Origin: Mytilus trossulus
Taxonomy: Eukaryota; Mollusca; Bivalvia; Mytilida; Mytilidae
Length of the DNA: 64,000 nucleotides
NCBI RefSeq assembly: GCF_036588685.1
Contig: NC_086379.1
Span: 19,391,862-19,455,861 of the forward strand
Reading direction: 5' to 3'
Positions 46,085-57,998 of this stretch are shown here, piece by piece. The translations under genes were made by a program, and so were the position numbers. Below the pieces are notes generated by a model. That model saw only the letters and a program-made list of their open reading frames with translations. It ran no database searches and was not told the origin of the DNA. Position 1 is the stretch's first letter. Each line of letters begins with the position of its first letter.

Positions 46085-46512
46085 AAAAGGAACAATTTAA
46101 CAGGACACAAAAACATCTACTATCTACGAACACATGGATTGATTTGAGTGTCTGACGTCAGAAAAATTATATACGTCACATAAATTTGTCGTTCAATGTG
46201 CATAAAAACAATTTTAAAATTTACATAGGCAATGTACGCATACAGGGTTAAAAAATCAAAAGTATGTAAGAATAAATTACAGAAATAGACCGAGATTCAA
46301 ACTAGTCCAAAAGTTATACATAGAATTTATGAGAATCCAAAACTTTTGAAAGGAACAATTTAACAGGACACAAAACATCTACTATCTACGAACACATGGA
46401 TTGATTTGAGTGTCTGACGTCAGAAAAATTATATACGTCACATAAATTTGTCGTTCAATGTGCATACAAACAATTTAAAAATTTACATAGGCTATGTACG
46501 CATACAGGGTTA
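46085..46512 (+). repeat. Direct duplication, ~165-bp copies 263 bp apart
   Basis: 46085-46250 and 46348-46512 are almost identical, both containing 'tgtctgacgtcagaaaaatt' and 'atatacgtcacataaatttg' and ending 'tacgcatacagggtta'. The spacer is about 98 bp. Each copy carries two TGACGT/ACGTCA cores. Confidence 0.85.
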
Positions 46513-46664
46513 CTTTGTTAATTTTCATATTTAACATGACACCCGCTGCTACGTCTCAATAAGAAAAAGATTTAAAATATATAAAGTGCATTTAAATCTC
46601 AAGTTAACATGATGTCTTTAAACGAAAACTTCATGGTATACCGGGTGTTTAATCGGGTTTTTTA

Positions 46665-46865
46665 TTTGTTTTTTTGTGTTATTTAGATTATATCGTTGGT
46701 TTTCCTGTTTGAATGGTTTTACACTAGTTATTTTTAGAGCCCTCTATAGTTTGTTGTTCAGTTTGGAGACCGTACTTTAACATATAATGGTTTGGTTTTA
46801 CAAATTTTGACTTGCATGGAGACTTGTCTCATTGGCACTCATACAACATCTTACTTTATCAATAT
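46665..46865 (-). repeat. R2 dispersed repeat
   Basis: Reverse copy: 'tatatcgttggttttcctgtt', 'gttgttcagtttggagacc', 'acttgtctcattggcactca'. Confidence 0.65.
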
Positions 46866-47359
46866 ATGAATGTCCCAAGCTATACTTACATCTCATCAAT
46901 ATGTTTTTTGTATAGAATGACGGTAAACGTACAATATGATAACCGTATCATGAAAATTATTCGCAAGCGACCAATTCTAGGTAAACGACATAAATATTTT
47001 GAATAAACTTGATAGGTTAAAAAATCAAAGAGTTGACTGGGATAAAGAATTAAAGTTATCCTTAAACTGTCATATTTGACAATAAGCTTATGACTTATGT
47101 AACAGGAGGTGTCAATTTGACATATTATCTTAAATAATCTGGCGTCAAATAAAACTGGACGAAATCGTCTCTTATATAACTCATAGACAACGCCAAATTT
47201 ATAAACGTGTGTTGATGTTCTAACCCTTAATTAACCAAATGTGTCGTTTTGTTCATAGCAAGGTTAAATATGTTGATTTACTATTTGATGAAAATAGGGC
47301 GGGATTGTTGTTACGACTATTTAAACATATCCACATGTTTTGTTGAACACATATTATGA

Positions 47360-47840
47360 CTTACTCATAAAGGCAACAGAAATATACCGCTGTTCAAAAC
47401 TCGTAAATCTATTGACAAAAAACAAAATTGGGGTAACACACTAAAACTGAGGGAAACGCATTAAATATAAGAGGAGAACAACGACACAACATTAAAATGT
47501 AACACACACAGAAACGGACTATGCATTATACAAAATCCGATGAGAATAACAAATATAACATCAAAACCAAATGCAAGAATTTTGGATAGAAAAGTACCGT
47601 GACACGTCTTATAGTAATGTGAATTCACACTCAAATAAAACAGAAAACAAACGACACAACGGAAACACAGCGTTAAAATGATACACACACATAAACGAAC
47701 TATGATATAACAATGGCCATTTTCCTGATTTGGTACAGGACATTTTTAAAGGTAAAAATTGTTGGTTGAACCTGGTTTTGTGGCATGCCAAACCTCGCAC
47801 TTTAATGGCAATGTTAAATATAACATTGAAATAACAACAT
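47360..47840 (+). repeat. R4 dispersed repeat (~480 bp)
   Basis: 'aaggcaacagaaatataccg', 'ctgttcaaaactcgtaaat', 'gaggagaacaacgacacaac', 'aagtaccgtgacacgtctta', 'ggttgaacctggttttgtgg'. Order matches 52025-52545. Reverse-strand frames here are repeat-derived. Confidence 0.75.
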
Positions 47841-48239
47841 TACAGGACTACAGTGCCTTAGGAAAATATGTGTTTCTATGCTGTCACATATTGTAACAAA
47901 TTAGGGCTATTTGTTTCAATTTATCACATGGATAATGGATTTCGAGTCGTATGTTTCGATAATATTGCAAGAGAAGAGATACGTAGATCATTTGCAGTAT
48001 AACAGAACATTGGAACGTTCAATATCTACAACTCATTCACACCAATCTGAGATACGTTGTTTCATAATAATGCTTTGATTGATAATAATTGATGTTTATG
48101 GTTAGAAAAAGATTCGTTGTTTACCTGCCAGACCAGATATGACATTGTTTAAAGGACACTTATGTTTGTTTGGTATCAAGAGAAGAAGACAATAACAATC
48201 AAAACCAAGGTGTATACGAAGACTCACAATACCAAAGGA

Positions 48240-48540
48240 CATTTACATCAACAGTTATAAATGATAATAAGAAACAACACGAACTACACTAAAAACAAGG
48301 AGTGAAATCAGATGCTCCGGAAGGGTTAGCATTTTGAAAATCCGAAAGAAATAGAGTGTCAATAATTCCTTTTTATAAGTATCATTGGAATGTATTTAAC
48401 ATTTCCAAGTAACTATTCTGTTACCAAGCATTATATGCAATGTGACTTCTTACCAACACAAAAGCTGTTTTGATAATGTTGAGTAAAAGAGGGACGAAAG
48501 ATACCAAAGGGACAGTCAAACTCATAAATCTAAAACATAA
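48240..48540 (+). repeat. R6 dispersed repeat pieces
   Basis: 'caacacgaactacactaaaa' with 'cagatgctccggaagggtta' near 48280-48335, then 'gggacgaaagataccaaagg' at 48492. These are pieces of the same family. Confidence 0.5.
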
Positions 48541-49121
48541 TATTATGTAAATATGGATTGGAAAGTTAACGCTTTTCAAATTATATTTTCCACACAGTTG
48601 ATTATAATCTGTTCAATATTCTTAGACAATGTCTCCTTGTAAAATGTCTGGTTTAACTTGCTAAGAAGATACTCCTGCAATACCCAAACATTATAAACAA
48701 TGCAGCTGGTTCATATAAACTGTAGGGACCCTGCTATGCTTATTAACAACCATACTTTAAATTCAGTAAATTCAATTATAAGACAGCGTAAATATGTTGT
48801 TGTAGAGACACATAGACATTGTAGCGGTCAACAGTAGGGATGGACACCATACAAATATAGTTTCGATTTACGTTGTTTTTCCATTTCCCTGTTGAAGCAC
48901 ATTAACTGTGAGAAGCACACCCTTGTTAATGAAATCCGTACACTGTAAACATTGCCCACGCGTAAGGTATGGGACTCAATTGTGTTAAAAGCGAAGGAGT
49001 CGAGGGGAACAATAGCAGACGATCTTTGTACAGGATTTACAAAAATATTGAATTTAAAGACACTGTCTCAATCTTATACCTTCACTTTCCGATATATCGA
49101 TGATGACTTTGCATAATTCAT

Positions 49122-49300
49122 AGTTTGTTGACCTGTATATTTAAAAGTTTGATGACTTCATTTTTTTGACAGTTTGGTGACTTTTAAAATAGTTCACAGT
49201 TTGGTGACCTGCATATTTTAAAGAATGATGAATAATTCACAGTTTTCAGACCTGAACACTTCAAAGTTTGTTGACCGAAATAAATCATAGATTGGTGAGT
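49122..49300 (+). repeat. Degenerate tandem repeat 'agtttggtgacct'
   Basis: Six or more imperfect units of about 25-35 bp: 'agtttgttgacctgtatat', 'agtttggtgacttttaaaa', 'agtttggtgacctgcatat', 'agtttgttgaccgaaata'. Confidence 0.6.
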
Positions 49301-50169
49301 AATGTTGAACGCATCAGTGCCAATCAACCCAAAATAAAGAATAACGCAGATACAGTTAAATATATATATAATGGACAAATGTAAAAAGTCAAGGCCGAAA
49401 GATATCATTCGACTTAAAAATTGTGAATTGTTCTCATCTATGTATCAACATCCAAGCAAATGATATATATATATATAAATCCGATTCGGTAAGGTAATCC
49501 AGAATTTGTGTTCCATATCAAGAATTGATACAGGGTTATCACTTGAAAAAATACTTAAGTATTAAACTAATGGTGTTTATGGGTAAAATTGAATTCTTAA
49601 CTCGAGAAATGTTACGGACAACAAAACAGTTTTTTTAATGGTATAGACTGCTTGTGTACAAGATGATCACACACTTGTTTTGAGTGCTGAAATATGCATC
49701 AAGTGACATTTTCATCGATTATGACATACACGGATGCGACGACTAAACACTTATTTGTTCTAATTACGTGTTATATGACGAGTGCAATGATGACAACATG
49801 GTTTTCTTTCCATTTTGGAGCAGCTGGAATCAACTCCATGTTGGTGGAGCTCGTGGTTTTACCCCGATTTTTGTAAATGTACATGACCCTATAATTAATG
49901 ATATTATTCATTAGTACCCTCTGCTACGTATAGATATATAACATAATTATCAGGTAAAAAAACCTTCATCAAATATACAAGACGTATAATGTTGTGTCAT
50001 TATCGATTTTCATCAACAAAAAAGTAATAAATATTTTGTGAATAAACAAGTTAAAAGTCAAGGATAACTTTACGGAGTTTGTGTTGCTTATTCTTAAGTT
50101 TTCTATGTTGTGCCATGCGCACTATTGTTTGTCTGTTTGTCTTTTTCATTTCCAGCCAGTGCGTTTATT

Positions 50170-51065
50170 TTCGATTTATGAGTTAGACTGTCACTCTGAT
50201 ATCTGGCGTCCCTCTTTTATATCGCTTTCACTGCGTTCCATACCAAACTTCAAGGTTAATTTAAAAAGTTGTGGTCCATAAAAACTGATAAGATCAAACG
50301 TTGTCACCCGAGGGAACGAGAGAAAACAACTGACATATTCCTGACTAAGTTCAGGCAATTCCAGTTGTATAAAGTGTCTTACATCTAGTTTTATATCAAG
50401 CCTTACATCAGATATTTATGACAGTTGTTTATACGATTGTCATACAAGCGAAAGGTTAAGCTAGCTAGAAAACTAGGTTTAATCCGACATCTTCTACATA
50501 AGAAAATGTCTGTATCAAGTCAGGAATATACAGTAGTCAATTTGTTTAATGTGTCTGAGCTTTTGATTTTGCCATTTGATTATATACTTTCCGTTTTAAC
50601 TTTTCATCGGAGTTCAGTATTTTTATTGTGATTTAACTGTTTGTTTTTATAATTCCCGACAAACATTGGGTGACATCCCAAACAGACAAAAACGTGTGTG
50701 TGTGACAACTTATCTTTTAGTGTTTTCGCTTGGAATAAACTGATGTAAATATTGATGATATGTCTTCGACATAAATTACCAACTGTTGTAATATCTTTCA
50801 GAAATACGGAGCGATTTTAATTTCATCAGTCAGAAATATCTAAGAATGATTAGCTTTTAAAAAAAGTCATTCGATATACGCAAAGATTATAACTATGTCC
50901 ACAATGTTACAATGGTACATTAGAAAATGTCTGTACCAAATCTAGAATATGACAGTTATTAACTCTTTTGATATGTTTGAACTTTTGTTTTTGCCATTTG
51001 ATAAGGAACTTTCCTTTTTGAATTTTCCTCGAAGTTCAGTTTTTTTTGGGATTCTACTTTTTGCA
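50170..51065. repeat. Reverse R6 piece and two R1 copies
   Basis: R6 reverse near 50175-50220. R1 at 50405-50640 ('aagcgaaaggttaagctagc', 'gtctgtatcaagtcaggaat') and again at 50920-51065 ('tgtctgtaccaaatctaga', 'ctcgaagttcagtttttt'). Confidence 0.6.
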
Positions 51066-51843
51066 ATAATCAAATTATTCAGGTCAAAAATTGGTAACCA
51101 CCTGTTACAAACATGATTCATATCAAGTCACGCGTTTGAAATATGTTTAATTCATTAATTTGTAAGCTTCAAATCTATTTCCAGTTTAAAATCTATGTCA
51201 TTTCCTCTATATTGCGTCATTCATGACACAAATTTGTATTCTTTCTTTTATTATGTATTTGTCTTTTGTAACAAGTCATGAGATGTATATGCAATGACGT
51301 CAAATGTTTGGTGACTTTTGATTTTCTTAGATTTTGTTGATTGAATTATTTGATATGTACTGATCTGATGAGTCAATTATAATGGAATTTTGCATTGTAT
51401 GCTCTTGATTTACACATAATAGTACGGTTGAGTGCTTTAATAACAACACATTTCATACTGTAATCTTGTTAATAATGCTAATTAATTTTGAAGTTATCCT
51501 TCAACTGTATATCATTGGTCTAATATACGTACTTATACAGGTATTGTATGACTAATCAGTAGGAGTTTTACTCATTGTCGAGAAATCTATGGTGACAAAT
51601 AGTTGTTGATGTCTTGTCATAAGGAAGAAGTTAGAAGTCGAATAAGACCCTAATGCTGATGTTCCAACTTTTTGTATTGTGTGCCGCTGTTTTGTCACGT
51701 TCTAACTTGCCAATCCATGCTGATTTTTTTTCTCTCTGTTGTTCTTCTCCATGTAATTTTTGGCCATCCTAGTTATATTCTCTCCCTATGAGCATTATAG
51801 CACTACATTCCTGGTGTTATCTCTTACACGCATTATTATTTGT

Positions 51844-51990
51844 TTAAAACACTGCTTCATTAAAAAGAATGGCAAACATAGATACACATATCTTAGCCTA
51901 GAAACGGGTTTATCGTACATGGTAAAACATCATTCTGATTTAAACAATACGTTCTTTGCAACTGACATTGTCAAGTTGCTTGATTTGTAA
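51844..51990 (+). pseudogene. Reverse-transcriptase fragment, possibly Penelope-like element
   Basis: An open stretch reads CFIKKNGKHRYTYL ... YMVKHHSDLNNTFFATDIV ... LLDL, then stops. From memory this resembles a conserved block in Penelope-like reverse transcriptases of molluscs (KKNG-RRYKYL ... YFVK-HSD ... DIIKMLEFL). It is about 49 codons with no catalytic motif, so at most a broken fragment. Confidence 0.35.
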
Positions 51991-52024
51991 CGTTAGGAGG
52001 ACATGTTTAAAAAAGCCAGCTTTC

Positions 52025-52545
52025 CGATGGTAACTAAATGAAGGCAACAGTAGTATACCGCTGTTCAAAACTCATAAATCCATGGACAAAAAACAAAATC
52101 GGGGTAACAAACTAAAACCAAGGACACCCATTAAATATAGGAGGAGAACAACGACATTACCATAACACTAAAATGTTACACACACAGAAACAGACCGAGC
52201 ATCAGACAAAATCCCACAAGAATAATAAATATAACATCAAATCCAAATACATGAATTTAAGATAGACAAGTACCGTGACACGTCTTATCACAATGTGAAT
52301 TTATACTAAAAAATAAGAGAAAACAAACGATGCAATGTTAAAATGTAACACACACACAGAAACGAACTCTAATATAACAATGGCCATATTCCTGACTTGG
52401 TACAGGACATTTATAAAGGAAAATATGGTGGGTTGAACCTGGTTTTGTGGCATGCCAAAACATTGCACTTTTATGGCCATGTGAAATATAACATTAAAAT
52501 GACAACACAACACCACAGGCTACAATATAAATAAATTGGAGAACA
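52025..52545 (+). repeat. R4 dispersed repeat (~520 bp)
   Basis: 'agtagtataccgctgttcaa', 'ggaggagaacaacgacatta', 'aaatgttacacacacagaa', 'gtaccgtgacacgtcttatc', 'gaacctggttttgtggcatg'. Best-preserved R4 copy in the window. Confidence 0.75.
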
Positions 52546-55500
52546 CAATTGACAAAGAATCACACGAACAACAGCCAACAAAAGGCAACAAGTTCAAAAT
52601 TTTAATACGCCAGAAGTACATTTTGTCCACACAATACCTACTAGTGACGCTCAGATACAAAAGTTTCAAAGTCGAAACAAGTACAAATTTGAACAGCATC
52701 GAGGACCAAAAGATAAAAAAAGTTGTGCCAAAAACGGTAAGGGTTTTCTGTTGGTTACCAGAACATCCCTATCATTTAGAATAATTTATACTTTTGCAAA
52801 CAGTAAATTTTATAAAATGACTATACAAAAGATGTACATGATAAAACTGAAGTATAAACTAATTACAGGAAACTGTCCTGTTCTTCTGAACTTATGTCTT
52901 AATTCATTTAAGGTTGACCTAATACAGAGAGATTGAAAAGAAGTTAGTATAATTCTTTTACTTCACTTTCCGCTAAAAAGCTAATGTTTCCATACTAAAT
53001 AATACAACGGTTGGTAATTATGTCGAACGCATCTATCCAATCGGACTTGAAATTAAATATTCAACATATACAACATCCTAATTTATATCTAGAAATCGAC
53101 ATTGAGTGTTGATTGAAAACAAAACCGAACGAAAAAGAAATGATTTTTCAATTTCCGTTTCTATGTAGCAACATTCTTAAAGCGCTTTCATATGGAGTTG
53201 ATACGATATACATGGGCTAGCATTTCATATACATAAGGTTGCTGCCAACAAGGAAGCTGTCAAACAAAGAGTCCCACGTGTTGAACTTAAAATCATCCTT
53301 TTAAAAATCCAGTCATGAGTTGGATGACTGGTAAGGAAGATCTGTTCACGGATATTTTTCAATTTTCGTTAACATACTTCCGTTTTCTTTTCATTTAATG
53401 CGACCTCGTATTAATACACGGGAATGATCTCGCATGAACAGCTCAGCAGAATCTGTTTACCCTTTACTCTGTTGCCCCACCAGTGAATACCGCCATTTTA
53501 GTAGGGTTTCCATTACTCAATCATCATGTGTTTGTATACTGTTATTTTTTTTATTTATGCCATAACTTTGTGAGATTGTTTCGACCTATAATGTTGACTG
53601 CCCCTTTAGTTTATTTCTATTGGAGGCCTTTTTCTTGTATTTTGATTGTACGATAGACGCGTGTTTTGTCTTCAAAAGAATCATTATGTAGAATCATCGA
53701 ATAAAAAAAAGTATTATTCTAGTACGACGTTTCAGAGATCGGGACAATATTTAAGGAAATGTTCTGCCAGATACATCTAATTCAATCTTTTCATGATGTA
53801 AAACATTCCTTATTTTACGAAAAATTAAACGTTTTGGCAACAGTAAGACAAACAGATTAGCTGACCAATGGTCGTGTTCCCGGGGAGGTAACCTCTACCA
53901 CAAGCCGTAAACTTGATCAATCTCAACCTTCACAATCTCCGCCTTGTTTTCTAACTAGTATATTGCCACAAAATGTCAAATTATGTGAAACAAAACATGT
54001 GAATGTAATACCTTCTGAATTCGATTGTTATTTGGTTTATCTTTCCTTAAATCCAGCTGTCATGTGTAAAAGCAATATTTATAGGTTAATCATATTTATA
54101 AAATGTGACTATCGGTCAAACTTGACGCATCACGCTGCAAGACGTCTCTATCAACAAATTAAAGTCAACACATATAATTATGTAAAATTGAGAACGTTAT
54201 TTTTCACTTGAATCAGGCAATAAACAACCTTTATACATCACACTTTCGTGAATGATCTTTTCGGATTTACGTCATGTCAAAAACTGACGCACGCAAGTGA
54301 ACATTGTCAAGCTTCTTCTTTTCTGTATCTTCCTCCTGCTAATAAGGAGCACATCCAAACAGATTTTAAGAAATAGTTGGCTTATATTACACGGGCACAA
54401 ATATCAATATAGAATGTGAGGCTTATGTTACACGGCATAATATAATCAATTATTCCTTTAGTTGTATCTATTGTGGATTCATATAATTTCGTGGGTACTA
54501 ATTTTCAATGTTTGTAAAATATGCTTTTTCATGGTTACATGACTCCATGATTTTGCAAATATTCTAATAGAAAATTTAAAATTCGTTATGTCACTTGCAA
54601 TTGAAACGATCGCAAATAAAAAAAGTGGACATACTATCAACAGTTTGCTGATGATATCTTTAAATTAATTGGTTGACAGTTATTAAGAATGTCTTAGTAT
54701 GTCGAGTTTTTGTTTAGTTTTTCGTATTGTTTCTGTTTCTCAAATTCCTATTTTATAATCTCTGCAGGACCTCGGTATAGAGTATACACAACTGTATACT
54801 AGCGTATTAATATAAGAAGATGTGTTATGATAGTAAATGAGATGACTCCTCAATCTAGTCACAATATGTTTAAAGTAAACCATTTTAGGTCAAAATACGG
54901 TATGCCTGTTTATTGTCCTACTGGTTATTTAACGTTAATGTCTCATTATCGAATACTCGAATCATTTATCATCGTGTTATTAACATTTACATAGCTAGTT
55001 TGTCTAGGTAAGAATTAACACTTGTGACCTATCGAAACGGTTAAAAAATTAAAGCAACAACAAATATATTGCATGCGTCCAATACGCTCAAAGCAGATAG
55101 ATAACTTAATACAGACATAAACAGTTAGTTGGTAATGACGATCTCCGCTGATAGAAGACAAACCATACAGCATTCGAGCTACTAATATGTACAAAGTCTT
55201 AGATATAAACATTCTACGATGTATACCAACACGAGTTGAAATATCATCACTACAAATAAACAATAAACACACATCTTAGAAGATATAGTTAATATCCCAC
55301 AAAACATGATTAAAAGAGATAGTCACATCGAGCTTTTCTTGTTTCGCAGAGATTAGATTTAAACTTGATTCGATATTTTAAGACAATGTACGTTTCTTGT
55401 TTTTATTCCAAAACTTAACCTTGGCTCTTTACCGTGTATAATTTTATAAAATGCAACCGTTGTACTTGTACGTGGACCGAAAATATTGTACCCTACAATA

Positions 55501-56880
55501 CATCACAACGTCAATAGTAATTTTCTCATTGATAGAAACATAGAGAGGTGTAGTATACATGACGGTCAATGATGCAACTATTCCCCCAAGATTTGATGAA
55601 AAGAGATGCAATACTACAGGAGTTACCCACAATGCAAATATTTGTACTGAATGCCTTTTAAATGTAAAGTTTATTGCTGAATGCCAAAAACAAATACTGT
55701 ATATCAAACTTGTTTCACAGCTACGTCTATTTTAATTGATCACGGTCAGACAAGTATGATTTCAAGCATTTAGTCAAATAAGGTAGGGTGCATCATTCTT
55801 GTTAACTGTTATACAAGATTAAATAAAAATTTTATTTAGTGTATTTTTTTAAAAGAACCCTTGTGTATGTTAAGAATTGTTATTGGCTGTATTTGCTAAT
55901 TGCAAAGCTTAATCCGGGTTGTTAAAGAATTACAGTGAGATCATAACACATGTATACAAAATTTCAAGTCTAAACACCACTAGGTCGATATCTCTGCGTG
56001 TGGACTATCAGTCCCCGAGGGTATCATCAGCTCAGTAGTCAGTACTTCGTTACTGACATGATTTAACATTGTTTACTAAAGTTGTCCGTTTATAAATTTT
56101 GAAATTATTAAGAAACTTAGGTTTCAACGCCATAAGGAAAAGTTGGCTTTAGATGAATTTGGCTATTCATTTTAGGTATTTTTGACATATATAGCTCTTC
56201 AACGGTTTCGGTACTTAAACATTTCAAATGATTGTCCTTGAGCGTTTCTGATGAAGGTAAATCCAGAAAAGCGCTTCGGACGCAAGAAATTATTTAAGGT
56301 GTTGTTTTCATTTTTTTCAAAAACGCATTGTATTAACAACGATACCGTACTAAAATGTAAATTAAGAAGTTTGTTTCCATAAAAATATGACAAAAGCTAT
56401 ATCAACCAATAGAACGAATGGGAAATAGCTGTCGTATTACATACTTCGTATAGGCAGTTGTTGAGGAAAATGGTGTATCAAACCTGATATATCTTAATAA
56501 TAAAGTTGAGAATGGAAACGGGGAATGGATCAAAAAGACAACAACCCGACCATAGATCAGAAACCGGCCCATGGTGACCAAAGAAGCTTCAATATAGCGA
56601 CAATAATATCGAGCTTCAGCTGGCCATGAACAAAATTGTACTGACTCAGCAAAAACGGACCCCACACTGTATAAGCACATTTTCTTGAGTCTGAAAGCTA
56701 TAATAATATCACCCAAGCAAGGTCATCAGATTGTGATAGTCGACAAACCATGTAATTATATATGCTGGTGAGATAATAACATTTAATAAATAAAAGTTCA
56801 TTATGAAAACTGTTAAATGTATCCCAAAGACTTGAGATGTAAAGGCACCAAGAGAAAGAAGAAAACATAATTAGCACATC
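52546..56880. other. Gene-free interval before the FRPR-repeat gene
   Basis: Holds R3 in reverse (52640-52740), R7 (54460-54620), an R2 fragment (54810-54900), R3 pieces (55970-56060 and 56200-56300) and R5 (56500-56600). Minus-strand frames near 55015-55707 have hydrophobic stretches but no splice context or recognised domain. No gene is called. Confidence 0.5.
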
Positions 56881-56921
56881 TCATGGTGAATAATAGTGAA
56901 TATTATCACAACATTTGAAGG

Positions 56922-56956
56922 TGACGTCAACACAGGGTGAATAAGGTCTATATAAG
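56922..56956 (+). promoter_or_regulatory. CRE plus TATA box upstream of the FRPR-repeat gene
   Basis: A perfect palindromic cAMP-response element TGACGTCA (56922-56929) is followed 19 bp later by TATATAAG (56949-56956). The spacing would put a start of transcription near 56980, about 45 nt before the ATG at 57024. Known CRE/TATA promoters have this geometry; use here is inferred. Confidence 0.5.
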
Positions 56957-57023
56957 AAGCTGTATGTACAGATTTAAACACAATCTTCGTTTAATATTTT
57001 TATTTTATTTCATAGATTTTCAA

Positions 57024-57998
57024 ATGGAAATTATAAACATTAGAGAACGACTTGGCAGTGATAGTCAGATTTCCAAACGTGGCAAAATTATAAAGGAGGA
57101 GAAGATGTTTGATCAAATCTTGTCAATAACAGATTTTGATACAACAACAGAGTTTCGACCACGTTTATACAGCGAAAGTTATCTAAATAAAATGAGAATC
57201 AAGAAATGTGGTCAAGAAAAACAAGTTGCAGGAATAGAAATCTTAACAACAGAATTAGCACGGACAAGAAGTGATGAACATATTAAAAGACGGAATGATG
57301 ATACCAGCAACACTCAGGAAACACATAACATGATGCCGTTTAGACCTCGAGTTGGTAGTGAGAGTCAACGTTTCAGACATAAAAGATGCACACAAGAAAC
57401 AAATGAAACGGCACCCTTCAGACCTCGACTCGGCAGTGAGAATCAACGACTTAAAAAGACATGCACGAAAGAACCAAATGACATGGTACTGTTTAGACCC
57501 CGAGCCGGAAGTGAGAGTCACCGGCTCAAAAATAAAAGTTGCACGCTAGAACAAAATGACACGGTACCTTTTAGACCCCGAGTCGGAAGTGACAGTCAGC
57601 GGCTAAAACATAAAAGTTGCACGCTAGAAACAAATGACACAATACCATTTAGACCACGAGTCGGTAGTGATTGTCAAAGGTTTAAAAATACTAGGTGCAC
57701 CAACGAAAAGGATGATGTAGTACCATTTAGACCCAGAGCCGGAAGTGAGAGTCAACGATTTAAACAAACTAGTTGCCAACAAGAAATAGACGACATCGGA
57801 CCATTTCGGAATCGATTGGGCAGTGAAAGTCTTGTGTCTAAAATGAAATACAAGATTAAAGATAGAAAACAGGTTGGAAGGGTTAACCAAGTCGTCGAAT
57901 CAGAAAACCTTGCAAAGTGCAGACCACGATTAGGAAGCGACCCAATTGTATCAAAATGTCGAAGAAAAGGAAGGAAACGCAATGGGAGCGAAAGTTCG
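57024..57998 (+). CDS. FRPR-repeat gene, coding exon 1
   Basis: The start ATG (MEIINIRERLGSDS) has G at +4. An acceptor-like 'tatttcatag' ends at 57015, so the ATG may lie in a second exon with an upstream leader. The donor is GTAAGT after TCG, phase 0. The 78-bp repeats (57339-57884) are conserved more in protein than in DNA. Confidence 0.8.

Noticed and set aside
46918..46981. Short ATG-led frame (MTVNVQYDN...) ending at a GTAAAC, considered as a fourth first exon
   Set aside because: It does not resemble the 13-codon first exons and no matching exon 2 or 3 follows before 56.9 kb.
55015..55707. Two minus-strand frames with hydrophobic stretches, considered as transporter exons
   Set aside because: No family motif, no consistent splice sites, and no third exon nearby.
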